NCBI GenBank assembly: GCA_963772515.1
Contig: CAVYXC010000005.1
Coordinates: 186,001 to 250,000, forward strand
Direction of reading: 5' to 3'
From: JAFAHD01 sp963772515
GTDB taxonomy: Bacteria; Vulcanimicrobiota; Vulcanimicrobiia; Eremiobacterales; Eremiobacteraceae
DNA length: 64,000 bases
Part shown: piece after piece, positions 34,064-42,152 of the stretch
Layout: each line of letters starts with the position of its first letter
Numbering within the stretch: the stretch's first letter is position 1
Translations under genes and position numbers: made by a program
The notes under the pieces: generated by a model
Databases searched by the model: none
What the model was told of the DNA's origin: nothing
Seen by the model: the letters and a program-made list of their open reading frames with translations, nothing else

Positions 34064-34269
34064 CAACCGCCGCCCACCATCTGCGCGATCTCGATCCGAT
34101 CGCCGACACCGATCACGGTGGATCCGAATCGATCGCGCTCCAGCGGCTCACCGTTGTATTCGACGAACACCTGCATCGGTTCAAGCGCTGCTGCCGCGAG
34201 CAGGTCGGACACGGTCATGCCCGGCGCGGCCGTGCGCGCTTTGCCGTTGGCTGTGAACGTGGTCTGCAT
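34063..34269 (-). CDS. thiS: Sulfur carrier protein ThiS
   Basis: 68 residues, ubiquitin-like beta-grasp fold with the C-terminal Gly-Gly (VGGG) that is thiocarboxylated and donates sulfur to the thiazole. Typical ThiS features are GMTVSDLLAAAAL and VFVEYNGEPLERDRF. It lies between thiH (3-base gap) and thiE (overlap). Confidence 0.92.
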   Translation of the reverse strand: MQTTFTANGKARTAAPGMTVSDLLAAAALEPMQVFVEYNGEPLERDRFGSTVIGVGDRIEIAQMVGGG

Positions 34270-34272
34270 ACG

Positions 34273-35406
34273 CTAGTCCGCCACGACGCGCGCGACCGGC
34301 GCGCTCATGACTTCCCAATCCTTGAACACGGGATCGTATCCCAATTCGCGCAAGCGCTGCGCGACTTCTTCGGGCGAACGGTGATCTTCAAGCTCGAACT
34401 GCTCGCCGGCCGCGCCCGGTTCGCCGTAACCGCCCGGTTCGGTGCTCGAACCGGCGCTCATCAGCGTGACGCCCAGCGGAACCAGCCGGTCGCGCAGCTG
34501 CGGCGTCTCGCGCGTCGAGAGCGTGATGCCGGCGGTGGGCATCGTCAGGCGCAAGAACGTCATGACATGGACGAAGTCGCGATCGTCGACGAGGTGCTGG
34601 GGCACGTAACCGCCTTCGGCGTGGTTGATCCGCGGCAGCGACACGTTGATCTGCGATCGCCAGCAGTGGCGTTCGAGCCAGCGCGCGTGTTGCACCAGGG
34701 AGAGCGCTTCGAACCGCCAGTCGGCCAGCCCGAGCAGCGCGCCGATGCCGAGGTGGCGCACACCCGCGCGCGATGCACGCTCGGGCGCGTCGAGGCGCCA
34801 CGCGAAGTGTTTCTTCGGGCCGCCGAGATGGTGTGTCGCATATGCCTGCGGATCGTAGGTCTCTTGGTAGAGCACGACGCCATCGCAGCCCGCCGCGACG
34901 TAGCGCCGGTAATCGTCCTCGCCGGCGGCGGCGATCTCGAGCCCGACGTAGGGCGCGATCAGTTTCGTCTCGCGCGCGCACAGCGCGACGTACTCGGCGT
35001 TGACGTGCTTGGGGTGCTCGGCGGAGACCAGCAAGATATTTCTGATGCCGCGCCCCGCCAGCGTGCGCGCTTCGCGCACGACCTCGTCGATGCGCAGCGT
35101 GCGCCGTTTGATCGGCAGCCCCATCGAAAAGCCGCAGTACGTGCACGTGCACACGCATTCGTTGGACAGATACAGCGGCGCGTACAGGCCGATCGTCTTG
35201 CCGAAGCGCGCCACGGTCGAGCGGTGCGCCAGCGCGGCGAGCTCTTCGAGCTGCTCGCCGGCGGCGGGCGACAACAGCGTCGCCGCATCTTCGGGCGTGG
35301 CCGCGCCGCGCGACGCGGCGGCGCGAACCGCTGACGATGACGCGCGCGCGCTGCGCTCGAGCAGCTCGCGCGTCGCCCCAGGATCGAACGAGGCGGAGAA
35401 CGTCAT
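34273..35406 (-). CDS. thiH: 2-iminoacetate synthase ThiH (radical SAM)
   Basis: 377 residues. Cleaves tyrosine to dehydroglycine for thiazole synthesis using a 4Fe-4S cluster and S-adenosylmethionine. The radical-SAM CxxxCxxC motif lies in NECVCTCTYCGFS (about 90), and the biotin/thiamine-synthesis-associated C-terminal domain ends the protein. The open frame extends to 35841, but homology starts at ATG 35406, which overlaps the thiG stop as ATGA. Use of ThiH rather than the oxygen-dependent ThiO suggests ancestry tolerant of low oxygen. Confidence 0.92.
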   Translation of the reverse strand: MTFSASFDPGATRELLERSARASSSAVRAAASRGAATPEDAATLLSPAAGEQLEELAALAHRSTVARFGKTIGLYAPLYLSNECVCTCTYCGFSMGLPIKRRTLRIDEVVREARTLAGRGIRNILLVSAEHPKHVNAEYVALCARETKLIAPYVGLEIAAAGEDDYRRYVAAGCDGVVLYQETYDPQAYATHHLGGPKKHFAWRLDAPERASRAGVRHLGIGALLGLADWRFEALSLVQHARWLERHCWRSQINVSLPRINHAEGGYVPQHLVDDRDFVHVMTFLRLTMPTAGITLSTRETPQLRDRLVPLGVTLMSAGSSTEPGGYGEPGAAGEQFELEDHRSPEEVAQRLRELGYDPVFKDWEVMSAPVARVVAD

Positions 35407-36194
35407 CGCGTCTGTGATTCGGTCGATCCCAGAAAACCGGTCAACGGGCTCGATGCCGACGCGCTCGAAAGTTCGGGCGCGCGCCCGGCCAGCCACGCGG
35501 TTCGCCCGGCCTCGACGCCGAGTGCGAAGGCGCGCGCCATGCGCACCGGGTTGGCCGCGGTCGCGATGGCCGTGTTGACGAGGACCGCATCCGCGCCCAT
35601 CTCCATCGCAGCGGCCGCGTGTGAGGGCACGCCAAGGCCCGCGTCGACGACGACCGGCACCGTCGCTTGTTCGATGATGATCGCGATCGCCGTCTCCATC
35701 TTCAGTCCGCGGCCCGAGCCGATCGGCGCGGCGAGCGGCATCACCGCCGCGACGCCGACTTCTTCGAGCCGTTTGGCGAGCACCGGATCGGCGTGGATGT
35801 ACGGCAGCACGGTGAACCCATCCGCGACGAGCGCCTCGCACGCCTTGAGCGTCTCGATCGGATCGGGCATCAGATAGCGCGGGTCAGGTATGACCTCGAC
35901 TTTGATCCACGTCGGAAGACCGGCGGAACGGGCGAGCTTCGCCAAGCGGATCGCCTCGGCGGCATCGGTAGCGCCCGACGTGTTGGGCATGATGAGGTAG
36001 CGCTCGCGATCGATGAAATCGGTGATGGGATCGCTCGGCGCCTCGAGGTCGACGCGCCGCAGGGCGACGGTGACGAGTTGCGTGCGGGCGGCGGCGAGCG
36101 CGTCGGCCATGACTTCCGGGCTGCCGAACTTGCCGGTGCCGACGATGAGGCGCGATTCGAACGCGCGGCCCCCGAGCGCGAGGTGGTCGGTCAA
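35403..36194 (-). CDS. thiG: Thiazole synthase ThiG
   Basis: 263 residues from TTG 36194, with GGAG about 10 bases upstream. Forms the thiazole ring from DXP, ThiS-thiocarboxylate and dehydroglycine. Family motifs are FESRLIVGTGKFGSPEVMA (N-terminal), the catalytic lysine in WIKVEVIPD, MPLAAPIGSG and VVVDAGLGVPSHAAAAMEMGADAVLVNTAIA, in separate strands of the barrel. The longer open frame upstream shows no homology. I could not find a TPP riboswitch in the 218-base upstream gap. Confidence 0.92.
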   Translation of the reverse strand: MTDHLALGGRAFESRLIVGTGKFGSPEVMADALAAARTQLVTVALRRVDLEAPSDPITDFIDRERYLIMPNTSGATDAAEAIRLAKLARSAGLPTWIKVEVIPDPRYLMPDPIETLKACEALVADGFTVLPYIHADPVLAKRLEEVGVAAVMPLAAPIGSGRGLKMETAIAIIIEQATVPVVVDAGLGVPSHAAAAMEMGADAVLVNTAIATAANPVRMARAFALGVEAGRTAWLAGRAPELSSASASSPLTGFLGSTESQTR

Positions 36195-36412
36195 AAGATG
36201 TGACTCCGGTTTTGGGTGCTTGCGGTGATGGAGCGGCCGAGTCCGCCGGGCCGTCCGCAGCCTTTCCATTCTGCGGGATGGCGGCGATTCCCCGGCTGAG
36301 GACGGCGGACGGGGAAGGGGGACGCGTCCAGGGAACCCACAGCGAGGCTCGATCACACGAAAGAGCCCTATGTCGTCGTTCTGGTTCTCGTCGCATCGCT
36401 TGAGGAGGCGCA
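36195..36412. other. Divergent intergenic region between thiG and a membrane-protein gene
   Basis: 218 bases without a supported gene. GAGGAGG at 36402-36408 is the ribosome site of the plus-strand gene. A GC-rich inverted set near 36240-36315 could fold. The conserved TPP-riboswitch segments could not be recognised on either strand. Confidence 0.5.
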
Positions 36413-37207
36413 ATGGCTGTTCAAATCGACGCGGTGGCCGAAGTTCAAAAGACCTTCCAGTTGCTTTTCCAGAGGAAGAACTGGTTGCTGGCCCTTCCCA
36501 TTCTGGTCGGCTTCGCGGTTGCCGGTATTTGCGTCGGAATCGTCGGCGCGATCGCGTTCGGCTCGCTGATCGCGGGCGGCGGTTTGGCGGGTGCGATGGC
36601 AGGCGGCGGCGACGCCCGCGGACCTGGTGCGATGATCGCCATGCTGTTCAGCGGCCTCGGTCTGCTCTTCATCGTCGCACTCCTCGTCGGCATCGTGATC
36701 GGCGTCTTCGGCTATGCGTGGGCCTATGCCGCAGCCGAACCGATCTGGCAAGGCGGCGACCCTGACATCAGCGGCGGCTTCAGCAAGGCGATGGGCAAGC
36801 TGCCGCAATTGATCGTGCTCGGCCTCATCGTCGGTGTGGTCTCACTTCTTCTCTTCTGGACGTTCATCGTGCCGCTGGCCGTCGGGTTCTTCTGCATCTA
36901 CACCATCCCGTACGTCATGCAGGGCAACGAGAGCGGCACCGGCTCGATCGGGGCGTCGATCAATCTGGCCAAGAACAATTTCGGACCGACGGGGATGCTG
37001 TTCCTCGCGCTTATCGTCGTCGGGATCGTCGCCGGCATCATCAGCAGCATACTGGCCATCATCCCGCTGCTCGGGCTCATCGTCCAGCTCGCCGTCACCT
37101 CGTTGGTGGGCGCGTTCAACATCGCCGTCATCATGCGCTGGTACAACCTTCTGACCGGCGCGCCCTCGGCTGCGGCTCCGCCGGCGCCGACCGCACCGAC
37201 GGCGTAG
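36413..37207 (+). CDS. Polytopic membrane protein of unknown function
   Basis: 264 residues with about five to six hydrophobic segments (roughly residues 25-60, 78-105, 130-165, 198-230) and a Pro/Ala-rich tail. The amphipathic N-terminus (VAEVQKTFQLLFQRKNWLLALP) resembles DUF4013-like or GPDPase-membrane-type proteins, but the assignment is weak. Ribosome site GAGGAGG lies five bases before ATG 36413. It is monocistronic, with a terminator about 45 bases after the stop. Confidence 0.7.
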   Translation: MAVQIDAVAEVQKTFQLLFQRKNWLLALPILVGFAVAGICVGIVGAIAFGSLIAGGGLAGAMAGGGDARGPGAMIAMLFSGLGLLFIVALLVGIVIGVFGYAWAYAAAEPIWQGGDPDISGGFSKAMGKLPQLIVLGLIVGVVSLLLFWTFIVPLAVGFFCIYTIPYVMQGNESGTGSIGASINLAKNNFGPTGMLFLALIVVGIVAGIISSILAIIPLLGLIVQLAVTSLVGAFNIAVIMRWYNLLTGAPSAAAPPAPTAPTA

Positions 37208-37251
37208 ATTCCACGCGACACTCGAGCGCGGCTCGAGTCGGAACCTAACGG

Positions 37252-37281
37252 AAAGGGCCGGTTCGTACCGGCCCCTTCTTT
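37252..37281 (+). terminator. Rho-independent terminator, convergent gap
   Basis: GGGCCGGT / ACCGGCCC 8-bp stem with TCGT loop, flanked by AAA on the left and CTTCTTT on the right, between two convergent genes. It can serve the plus strand and possibly the minus strand. A second hairpin (CTCGAGC/GCTCGAG) lies just upstream at 37221-37237. Confidence 0.8.
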
Positions 37282-37301
37282 ATATGTCGCGCCTCCTGTG
37301 G

Positions 37302-37934
37302 CTATTGCTGTTTGAAGACCGAATCCGGGATCGGCACGTTGATATCGTATGAATCGTAATCCGCGGCCACGTGCGCTTTGTAGCGCGGGAAGTTGAAGTC
37401 GGCTTCTTGGTGGCTGGGCAGCACGTACGTGCCGCTGGTCTCGTTGAATTGTGCCACGTTGATGCTCGAGCCGTCCTTGTAGAGCCACTGTTGGATGACG
37501 ACGCCGTATGTCGACGTGTCGACCGTTATCTCAGCATGGTCGAGGCTGCCATCGTTGCGCGGAGTAAGGCGAAGCGTGACATGGCTGGTGTCGATGGTCG
37601 TCGGCGGTTCGAGCGTCACGACGTAGGTCTTGGGCCAGGTCGCGGGGGTGCCGGTCGAGGCGTAGAAGTTCTGGAACTGCTTGGCGAGGCTTGGCACCGA
37701 GTCGAAGACGATCTGCACTTTGTCGGGCTGCTTGTAATAATACGTCGCGTTGAGCGTAAGCGGCAGGCTCAAAAACGTGTGCACTTTCGCGTCGAAGTGG
37801 ATGCGCACGGTGTAGGTTTTCACCGATGCGTTGACGGCGGTCATCTTACGCAAGACAGCCGCCGCGGCGTGCGCGCCCGATGGTTGGCTCGCCTGCAGCG
37901 CGACGGCAGCCAGCAGCGCAGGGACCGCGATCAC
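37302..37934 (-). CDS. LolA-like outer membrane lipoprotein-sorting family protein
   Basis: 210 residues from GTG 37934, which overlaps the upstream TGA as GTGA. Signal peptide (VIAVPALLAAVALQASQPSGAHA), then a beta-rich domain with VKTYTVRIHFDAKV, ATYYYKQPDKVQIVF and repeated strands ending PDSVFKQQ, consistent with the LolA/LolB-like incomplete-barrel fold (DUF1571/LolA-like). Probably handles a lipid or lipoprotein in the periplasm. Low primary similarity makes this a fold-level call. Confidence 0.65.
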   Translation of the reverse strand: MIAVPALLAAVALQASQPSGAHAAAAVLRKMTAVNASVKTYTVRIHFDAKVHTFLSLPLTLNATYYYKQPDKVQIVFDSVPSLAKQFQNFYASTGTPATWPKTYVVTLEPPTTIDTSHVTLRLTPRNDGSLDHAEITVDTSTYGVVIQQWLYKDGSSINVAQFNETSGTYVLPSHQEADFNFPRYKAHVAADYDSYDINVPIPDSVFKQQ

Positions 37935-39001
37935 GGCTGCGCGCCGACTTTGGCCGAGATGGGAAGCGTCAGGTTGCTCGAGTGCACCGGCTGCACTTTT
38001 TGGGTGGGATCCATGTAGTTCATCGCCTGGTTGACGGCGATCGCCGCTTCTGAGGTGCCGCACGCGATGAGCTTGAGCTTGCCCGGGTGCGCGATGACGT
38101 CACCGGCGGCGTAGATGCCCTTCACGCTCGTCTCTTGGGTCGCCGTGTCCACCTTGATGCCGTTGCCATCAAGCTCGATGCCCCACTTCTTCACCTCGCC
38201 CAGGTCGGAGACGAAACCCAGCGCGCACAGCACGGCGTCGCAGCCGACTTCGATCTCCTCTTTGGTCTTGGTCTGCACGACGATGACGCTCTCCACTATG
38301 GCCGCGCCGCGCACTTCCTTGATCTCGTGGTCGGGCTGATAGATCACCGCGCCCGACGCCCGCAGTTGCTCGACCGTGTGCGGGTGCGCGCGAAAGGGCG
38401 AACGATGGACCACCGTGACCTGGGCTGCTTTGGGTTCGATCGCGAGCGCGTAGTCGACCGCCGAGTCGCCGCCGCCGACGATGACCACGCGCTTGCCCGC
38501 GAACTCGTCGAAGCTGCGGGCGTAATAGTACAGCCCCTTGTCCTCGAACGCAGCAGCGGTCGGCGCCGCCAGCTTGCGCGGCTTGAACGCGCCGATGCCC
38601 GATGCGAGGATCACCGTGCGGCTCAGATGCTCGGCCTTGTCGGTGACGACTTTGATGGTGTTGTCGGGCAAGCGTTCGATGAGGGTGACGCGCTCTTCCA
38701 TGCACTTGGCATGCGGCCACTGGAACGCTTGCTCGACGCACGCGTCGACGAGCGCCTGCCCGGTGATCGCGGGGATGCCCGGCATGTCGTAGATGTACTT
38801 TTCGGGATAGAGCGCGTAGAGCTGGCCGCCCATCTCGGGCAGCGCGTCGATGACCTTGGCCTTGGCGCCGCGCATGCCGGCGTAGAACAGCGCGAAGAGC
38901 CCGCTGGGACCTGCACCGACGACGGTGATGTCGTAAAGTTCCACCCGCGTAGCTTTGACGCATCGTGCTGCTTTCTTCTTGCGCGCCGCAGGCGCAGGCA
39001 C
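37931..39001 (-). CDS. Ferredoxin/flavodoxin-NADP reductase, thioredoxin-reductase-like
   Basis: 356 residues from GTG 39001; a later GTG near 38943 is possible. Two Rossmann folds: FAD motif VVGAGPSGLFALFYAGMRG and NADPH motif VIVGGGDSAVDYAL (about 170). The C-terminal FAD segment is IYAAGDVIAHPGKLKLIACG. The CxxC of thioredoxin reductase is absent, which places it with the YumC-type ferredoxin-NADP+ reductases. Electron donor to ferredoxin-dependent enzymes in the cytoplasm. Coupled by overlap to the LolA-like gene. Confidence 0.87.
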   Translation of the reverse strand: MPAPAARKKKAARCVKATRVELYDITVVGAGPSGLFALFYAGMRGAKAKVIDALPEMGGQLYALYPEKYIYDMPGIPAITGQALVDACVEQAFQWPHAKCMEERVTLIERLPDNTIKVVTDKAEHLSRTVILASGIGAFKPRKLAAPTAAAFEDKGLYYYARSFDEFAGKRVVIVGGGDSAVDYALAIEPKAAQVTVVHRSPFRAHPHTVEQLRASGAVIYQPDHEIKEVRGAAIVESVIVVQTKTKEEIEVGCDAVLCALGFVSDLGEVKKWGIELDGNGIKVDTATQETSVKGIYAAGDVIAHPGKLKLIACGTSEAAIAVNQAMNYMDPTQKVQPVHSSNLTLPISAKVGAQP

Positions 39002-39043
39002 ATGGCGGTCGAAATCTAGCCACCTTCGAATGGAGGCTGTACG

Positions 39044-39949
39044 ATGCTGACCAAGGTCCGGCGCCCGACGATCGACGATCTCGCGCTATCTCCCGGCAAG
39101 CGCGCCCGGTTGTACCGTCTGCTGTACGAGTACGGGCCCGCCAACGGCACGCTGCTGTTCTTGCCCATCGATCAAGGCATCGAGCATGGCCCGATCGATT
39201 TCTTCGACAACCCGGACAGCCTCGATCAAGACTACATCTTCCGGCTCGCGATCGAGGGCAAGTACTCGGGCGTCGCGTGCCACATCGGCCTGGCCGAGAA
39301 ATATTTCGGACCGTATGCCGGCAAAGTGCCGCTGCTGCTCAAGGTCAACGGCAAGACGAACGTCCCTCCCGACGACGAGCCGTTTTCGCCCATGACGTCC
39401 AGCGTCGAAGACGCGGTGCGCCTGGGCGCCGACGCGGTGGGCTACACGCTCTATGTGGGAAGCCCGCGCCAGGCAGAGGACATCGCGCAGCTCGACGGCG
39501 TGCGCCGCGAGTGCGAGCGCTTCGGCATGCCGCTGGTCGTCTGGTCGTACCCGCGCGGTAAAGCGATCAAAGAAAAAGGCGGCCAGGATTCGCTGTACGC
39601 GGTCGACTATGCGGCGCGCATGGCATGCGAGATGGGCGCGGATATCGTCAAGCTCAACGAGCCGAAGGTCGGGGAGAATCTCGACAAGCAGCCCAAACCG
39701 TACAACACGCTGAGCCTGTCAGAGGAAGAGGCCATCCGCAAGGTCGTCAAGTCTGCCGGCCGGACGCTCGTGCTGCTGTCCGGCGGCAGCAAGATGGGCG
39801 ACGACGATCTGTTGCACAAGGCGCGCGTCGCGATGGATGCCGGCGTGACCGGACTCATCTTTGGTCGCAACCTGTGGCAGCGCAAGTGGGACGATTCGTT
39901 GGCGGTCACCTCGCGCATCCATAAGATGCTGGAGGCATACGGAACGTAG
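39044..39949 (+). CDS. Class I fructose-bisphosphate aldolase (FbaB/DhnA type)
   Basis: 301 residues. Splits fructose-1,6-bisphosphate by a Schiff-base lysine; the archaeal/bacterial DhnA-type signatures are LFLPIDQGIEHGPIDFF, LLLKVNGKT, ADIVKLNEPKVGEN (catalytic lysine region) and VLLSGGSKMGDDD for phosphate binding. Normal length. GGAGG lies upstream of ATG 39044. Divergent from the ferredoxin-NADP reductase gene. Confidence 0.92.
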   Translation: MLTKVRRPTIDDLALSPGKRARLYRLLYEYGPANGTLLFLPIDQGIEHGPIDFFDNPDSLDQDYIFRLAIEGKYSGVACHIGLAEKYFGPYAGKVPLLLKVNGKTNVPPDDEPFSPMTSSVEDAVRLGADAVGYTLYVGSPRQAEDIAQLDGVRRECERFGMPLVVWSYPRGKAIKEKGGQDSLYAVDYAARMACEMGADIVKLNEPKVGENLDKQPKPYNTLSLSEEEAIRKVVKSAGRTLVLLSGGSKMGDDDLLHKARVAMDAGVTGLIFGRNLWQRKWDDSLAVTSRIHKMLEAYGT

Positions 39950-39995
39950 CGCGGCGTCGATCGCGGCAGACCATTTCGCCGCGACCGGCGCTCCT

Positions 39996-40967
39996 TCAGG
40001 ACACCGCGCTCAAGGATGCAGGGGATAAGTCGACGCCGGAGACCTTGGCGACGGCCTTCCACGCGGCTTCCTGGTAGGCGCGATCGTGAAAGTGTGGGTG
40101 GCTCATCACCTCGATTGGGCCGGTGAGCTTCTTGGGCGCCGAGGCGAAGAATTGCCCCGACACGTCGGTTCCGAACTCCGATGCCTGGAGGTAGCGACGA
40201 GCCGCGGTCTCAGGAGTATGAGACATGCCGGGGATGAGCTTCATCAGCGGAATCATCAGCCACTTCAAGGCCGGGCCAGCGTTTCGCACCGCCTTGGTGT
40301 CGGGCGCGCTACCGGGCGAGACGGCGTACACGGCCATGCCGGAGGGTAGCCGGCGCGCCAGCGCCGCGGCCCACCAAGCGACGACGAGCTTCGCGTCGGC
40401 ATACGCCCGGTTGGGCTCGTACTTCACATTCGGCCCGCTGCGCACCAGCGCTTCCACCGCGGCGATTAGGTCACCGTGGTGATGCGTGGCCGCGAGGGTC
40501 GCCACGTCGGTGTAGCTGAACAGGGGTACGTCCCCTCGGGCAGCTTCCGAGCCCGTGATAACAATCCGCGCGTTGGGACTCAGCAGGTTGGCGCTGAGCA
40601 AGCCGACGGTCAGTTGATGATGGCCGATCAGCGGGGCCTGAGCCGCCTCGATGCCCGCCGCAGTGAGCACACGCTTCTTACCACCCACCATCCCTGCATT
40701 GAGCAGCAGGAAATCGACCGGCTGACCTCGCTTGACGAGCTCGGCGAGGGCGGACTGAACGCTGGATGGCGAGTCCAGCTCCAGCTCTAACGGTGTGAAA
40801 ACCTGCGTCTTGGTCTCAGCTGCGAGCTCAGCGGACGTTTCCTGTACCCGGGCCAGGCTGCGCCCGGTGACGATGACCTCGCGGTAGCCCTCGGCGGCTA
40901 GCATGCGGGCTGCCGCATGCCCAAGCCCGGAGGTAGTGCCGGTGACGAGAGCGATCGAATGTTTCAT
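39996..40967 (-). CDS. Short-chain dehydrogenase/reductase
   Basis: 323 residues from ATG 40967, with GGAG seven bases upstream. The NAD(P) motif TGTTSGLGHAAA lies at the N-terminus, followed by LLLNAGM and the catalytic YADAK (Y-x3-K) near residue 195. It resembles retinol-dehydrogenase/WWOX-like SDRs. The substrate is unknown. Divergent from a TetR gene that probably controls it; this SDR-TetR arrangement often moves between genomes as a unit. Confidence 0.87.
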   Translation of the reverse strand: MKHSIALVTGTTSGLGHAAARMLAAEGYREVIVTGRSLARVQETSAELAAETKTQVFTPLELELDSPSSVQSALAELVKRGQPVDFLLLNAGMVGGKKRVLTAAGIEAAQAPLIGHHQLTVGLLSANLLSPNARIVITGSEAARGDVPLFSYTDVATLAATHHHGDLIAAVEALVRSGPNVKYEPNRAYADAKLVVAWWAAALARRLPSGMAVYAVSPGSAPDTKAVRNAGPALKWLMIPLMKLIPGMSHTPETAARRYLQASEFGTDVSGQFFASAPKKLTGPIEVMSHPHFHDRAYQEAAWKAVAKVSGVDLSPASLSAVS

Positions 40968-41025
40968 AAGTTGCTCCGTGGTGAGGAGGTAGGTCGAACC
41001 GGGAGTCCCCGCACGGCAGGGCACC

Positions 41026-41053
41026 TTGCCAATTTCGAACCTTTCCGTATAAT
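41026..41053 (+). promoter_or_regulatory. Sigma-70-type promoter for the TetR gene
   Basis: TTGCCA (41026-41031), 16-base spacer, TATAAT (41048-41053); ATG follows at 41096 with AAGGAG at 41079-41084. TTCGAA half-sites at 41034 and about 41086 flank the -10 region and could be part of an autoregulatory operator. Confidence 0.7.
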
Positions 41054-41095
41054 AATAATGGATTAGATGGCCAAGGGCAAGGAGTTTCGAACTAA

Positions 41096-41728
41096 ATGAT
41101 TCAAAATGCCGCCAGGCCGCGCGGACGACCGCGCAGCTTCGACGAGCGCGCCGCGCTGGAAAAAGCGATCCAGGTGTTCTGGTCTAAGGGCTACGACGGA
41201 GTGACGATCGACGATCTCGTCGCCGGGATGGGAGTCGGACGGCCGAGCCTGTATTCAGTTTTTGGGTCCAAGCGGAGCATATTTTTGCGTGTCCTCCATG
41301 CGTACGCCGAGAGGAAGGGCGCTCTCACCGCGAAGGCACTCCTGTCGCCGCAGACTCTGCGCGACTCGCTCGCAAGCTTTCTGAGGTACAACGTCGCAAG
41401 TGCGACCGAGAAAGGAAGCGCCTCGGGGTGTCTTCTCATGTGCGTCGCGCCGCTTGTGGACGACGCTGAGGTCCGGCAGTTCCTACGGAAGGCTGCCGCT
41501 GCCGCCGTGGCCCTAGTAGAACGTCGTTTCCAATCCGGGATCAGCGCGGGCGAAATCCCATCTGACTTTCCCGTTGCCGAACGCGCGAAGCAGGTCCTCG
41601 ACCTTGCCCGCGGTCTGACGATGCGTGCACAGATGGGCGTGTCGCGTAAGACGCTCCTCAATGACGCCGAGGAAGCGGCCGACTTGGTGCTCATGCCACG
41701 GCGTCGAAATGCGGCGTCAGGACTTTGA
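41096..41728 (+). CDS. TetR/AcrR-family transcriptional regulator
   Basis: 210 residues. N-terminal helix-turn-helix: RGRPRSFDERAALEKAIQVF, then VTIDDLVAGMGVGRPSLYSVFGSKRSIF; the C-terminal helical domain would bind the inducer. Likely autorepressor and repressor of the divergent SDR. No other target is evident. Confidence 0.92.
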   Translation: MIQNAARPRGRPRSFDERAALEKAIQVFWSKGYDGVTIDDLVAGMGVGRPSLYSVFGSKRSIFLRVLHAYAERKGALTAKALLSPQTLRDSLASFLRYNVASATEKGSASGCLLMCVAPLVDDAEVRQFLRKAAAAAVALVERRFQSGISAGEIPSDFPVAERAKQVLDLARGLTMRAQMGVSRKTLLNDAEEAADLVLMPRRRNAASGL

Positions 41729-41870
41729 TCGCCGTGAATGCATTGGCTGCTGAACACTTAGTTCGAGGCGAACTTGCGCCGTTCTCAGCAGGTGCTGGTA
41801 TTTTGCAAGTTTTCTCTTCGGAAGCTGCTTAGCGAGGCGGCCCGGCGGCGCGTTGCCGCGGGCCAGCGTC

Positions 41871-42152
41871 TTAACGGGATAACGGAGTCGGCTTCCCGGC
41901 CGTGCTCCTCCACTCGCGCACCGTTAGCTTGAGTTTCGCGTCGGCCTGATACGGATCGCGCGCGACGAACGCTTTTGCGGCGCCTTCGTCGGCCATCTCG
42001 ATGATATACATGCCGCCTTTGCCGTCGGCGAACGGTCCTGATTCGATCACGCTGCCTTGTTCGCGCCCGGCCGCGAGGAACGCGCGATGCGCCTCGAGCA
42101 CGCGATTGCGCGCTTCCATGTCGGTGTAGTCGATCAGGACGACGTATCGCAT
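41871..42152 (-). CDS. YciI-like protein
   Basis: 93-residue ferredoxin-like alpha/beta-fold protein with the YciI/DGPF pattern (RYVVLIDYTD, RAFLAAGREQGSVIESGPF, YIIEMADEGAAKAFVARDPY). The YciI family has a His-Asp pair thought to be catalytic; the function is not settled. Its start overlaps the end of the Clp-like ATPase gene by 19 bases, so the two are translationally linked. Confidence 0.87.
   Translation of the reverse strand: MRYVVLIDYTDMEARNRVLEAHRAFLAAGREQGSVIESGPFADGKGGMYIIEMADEGAAKAFVARDPYQADAKLKLTVREWRSTAGKPTPLSR

Noticed and set aside
36195..36412. Possible TPP riboswitch upstream of thiG
   Set aside because: I looked for the conserved CTGAGA and ACCTGA-type segments in the minus strand in the right order and could not find them; CTGAGG near 36295 is on the wrong strand.
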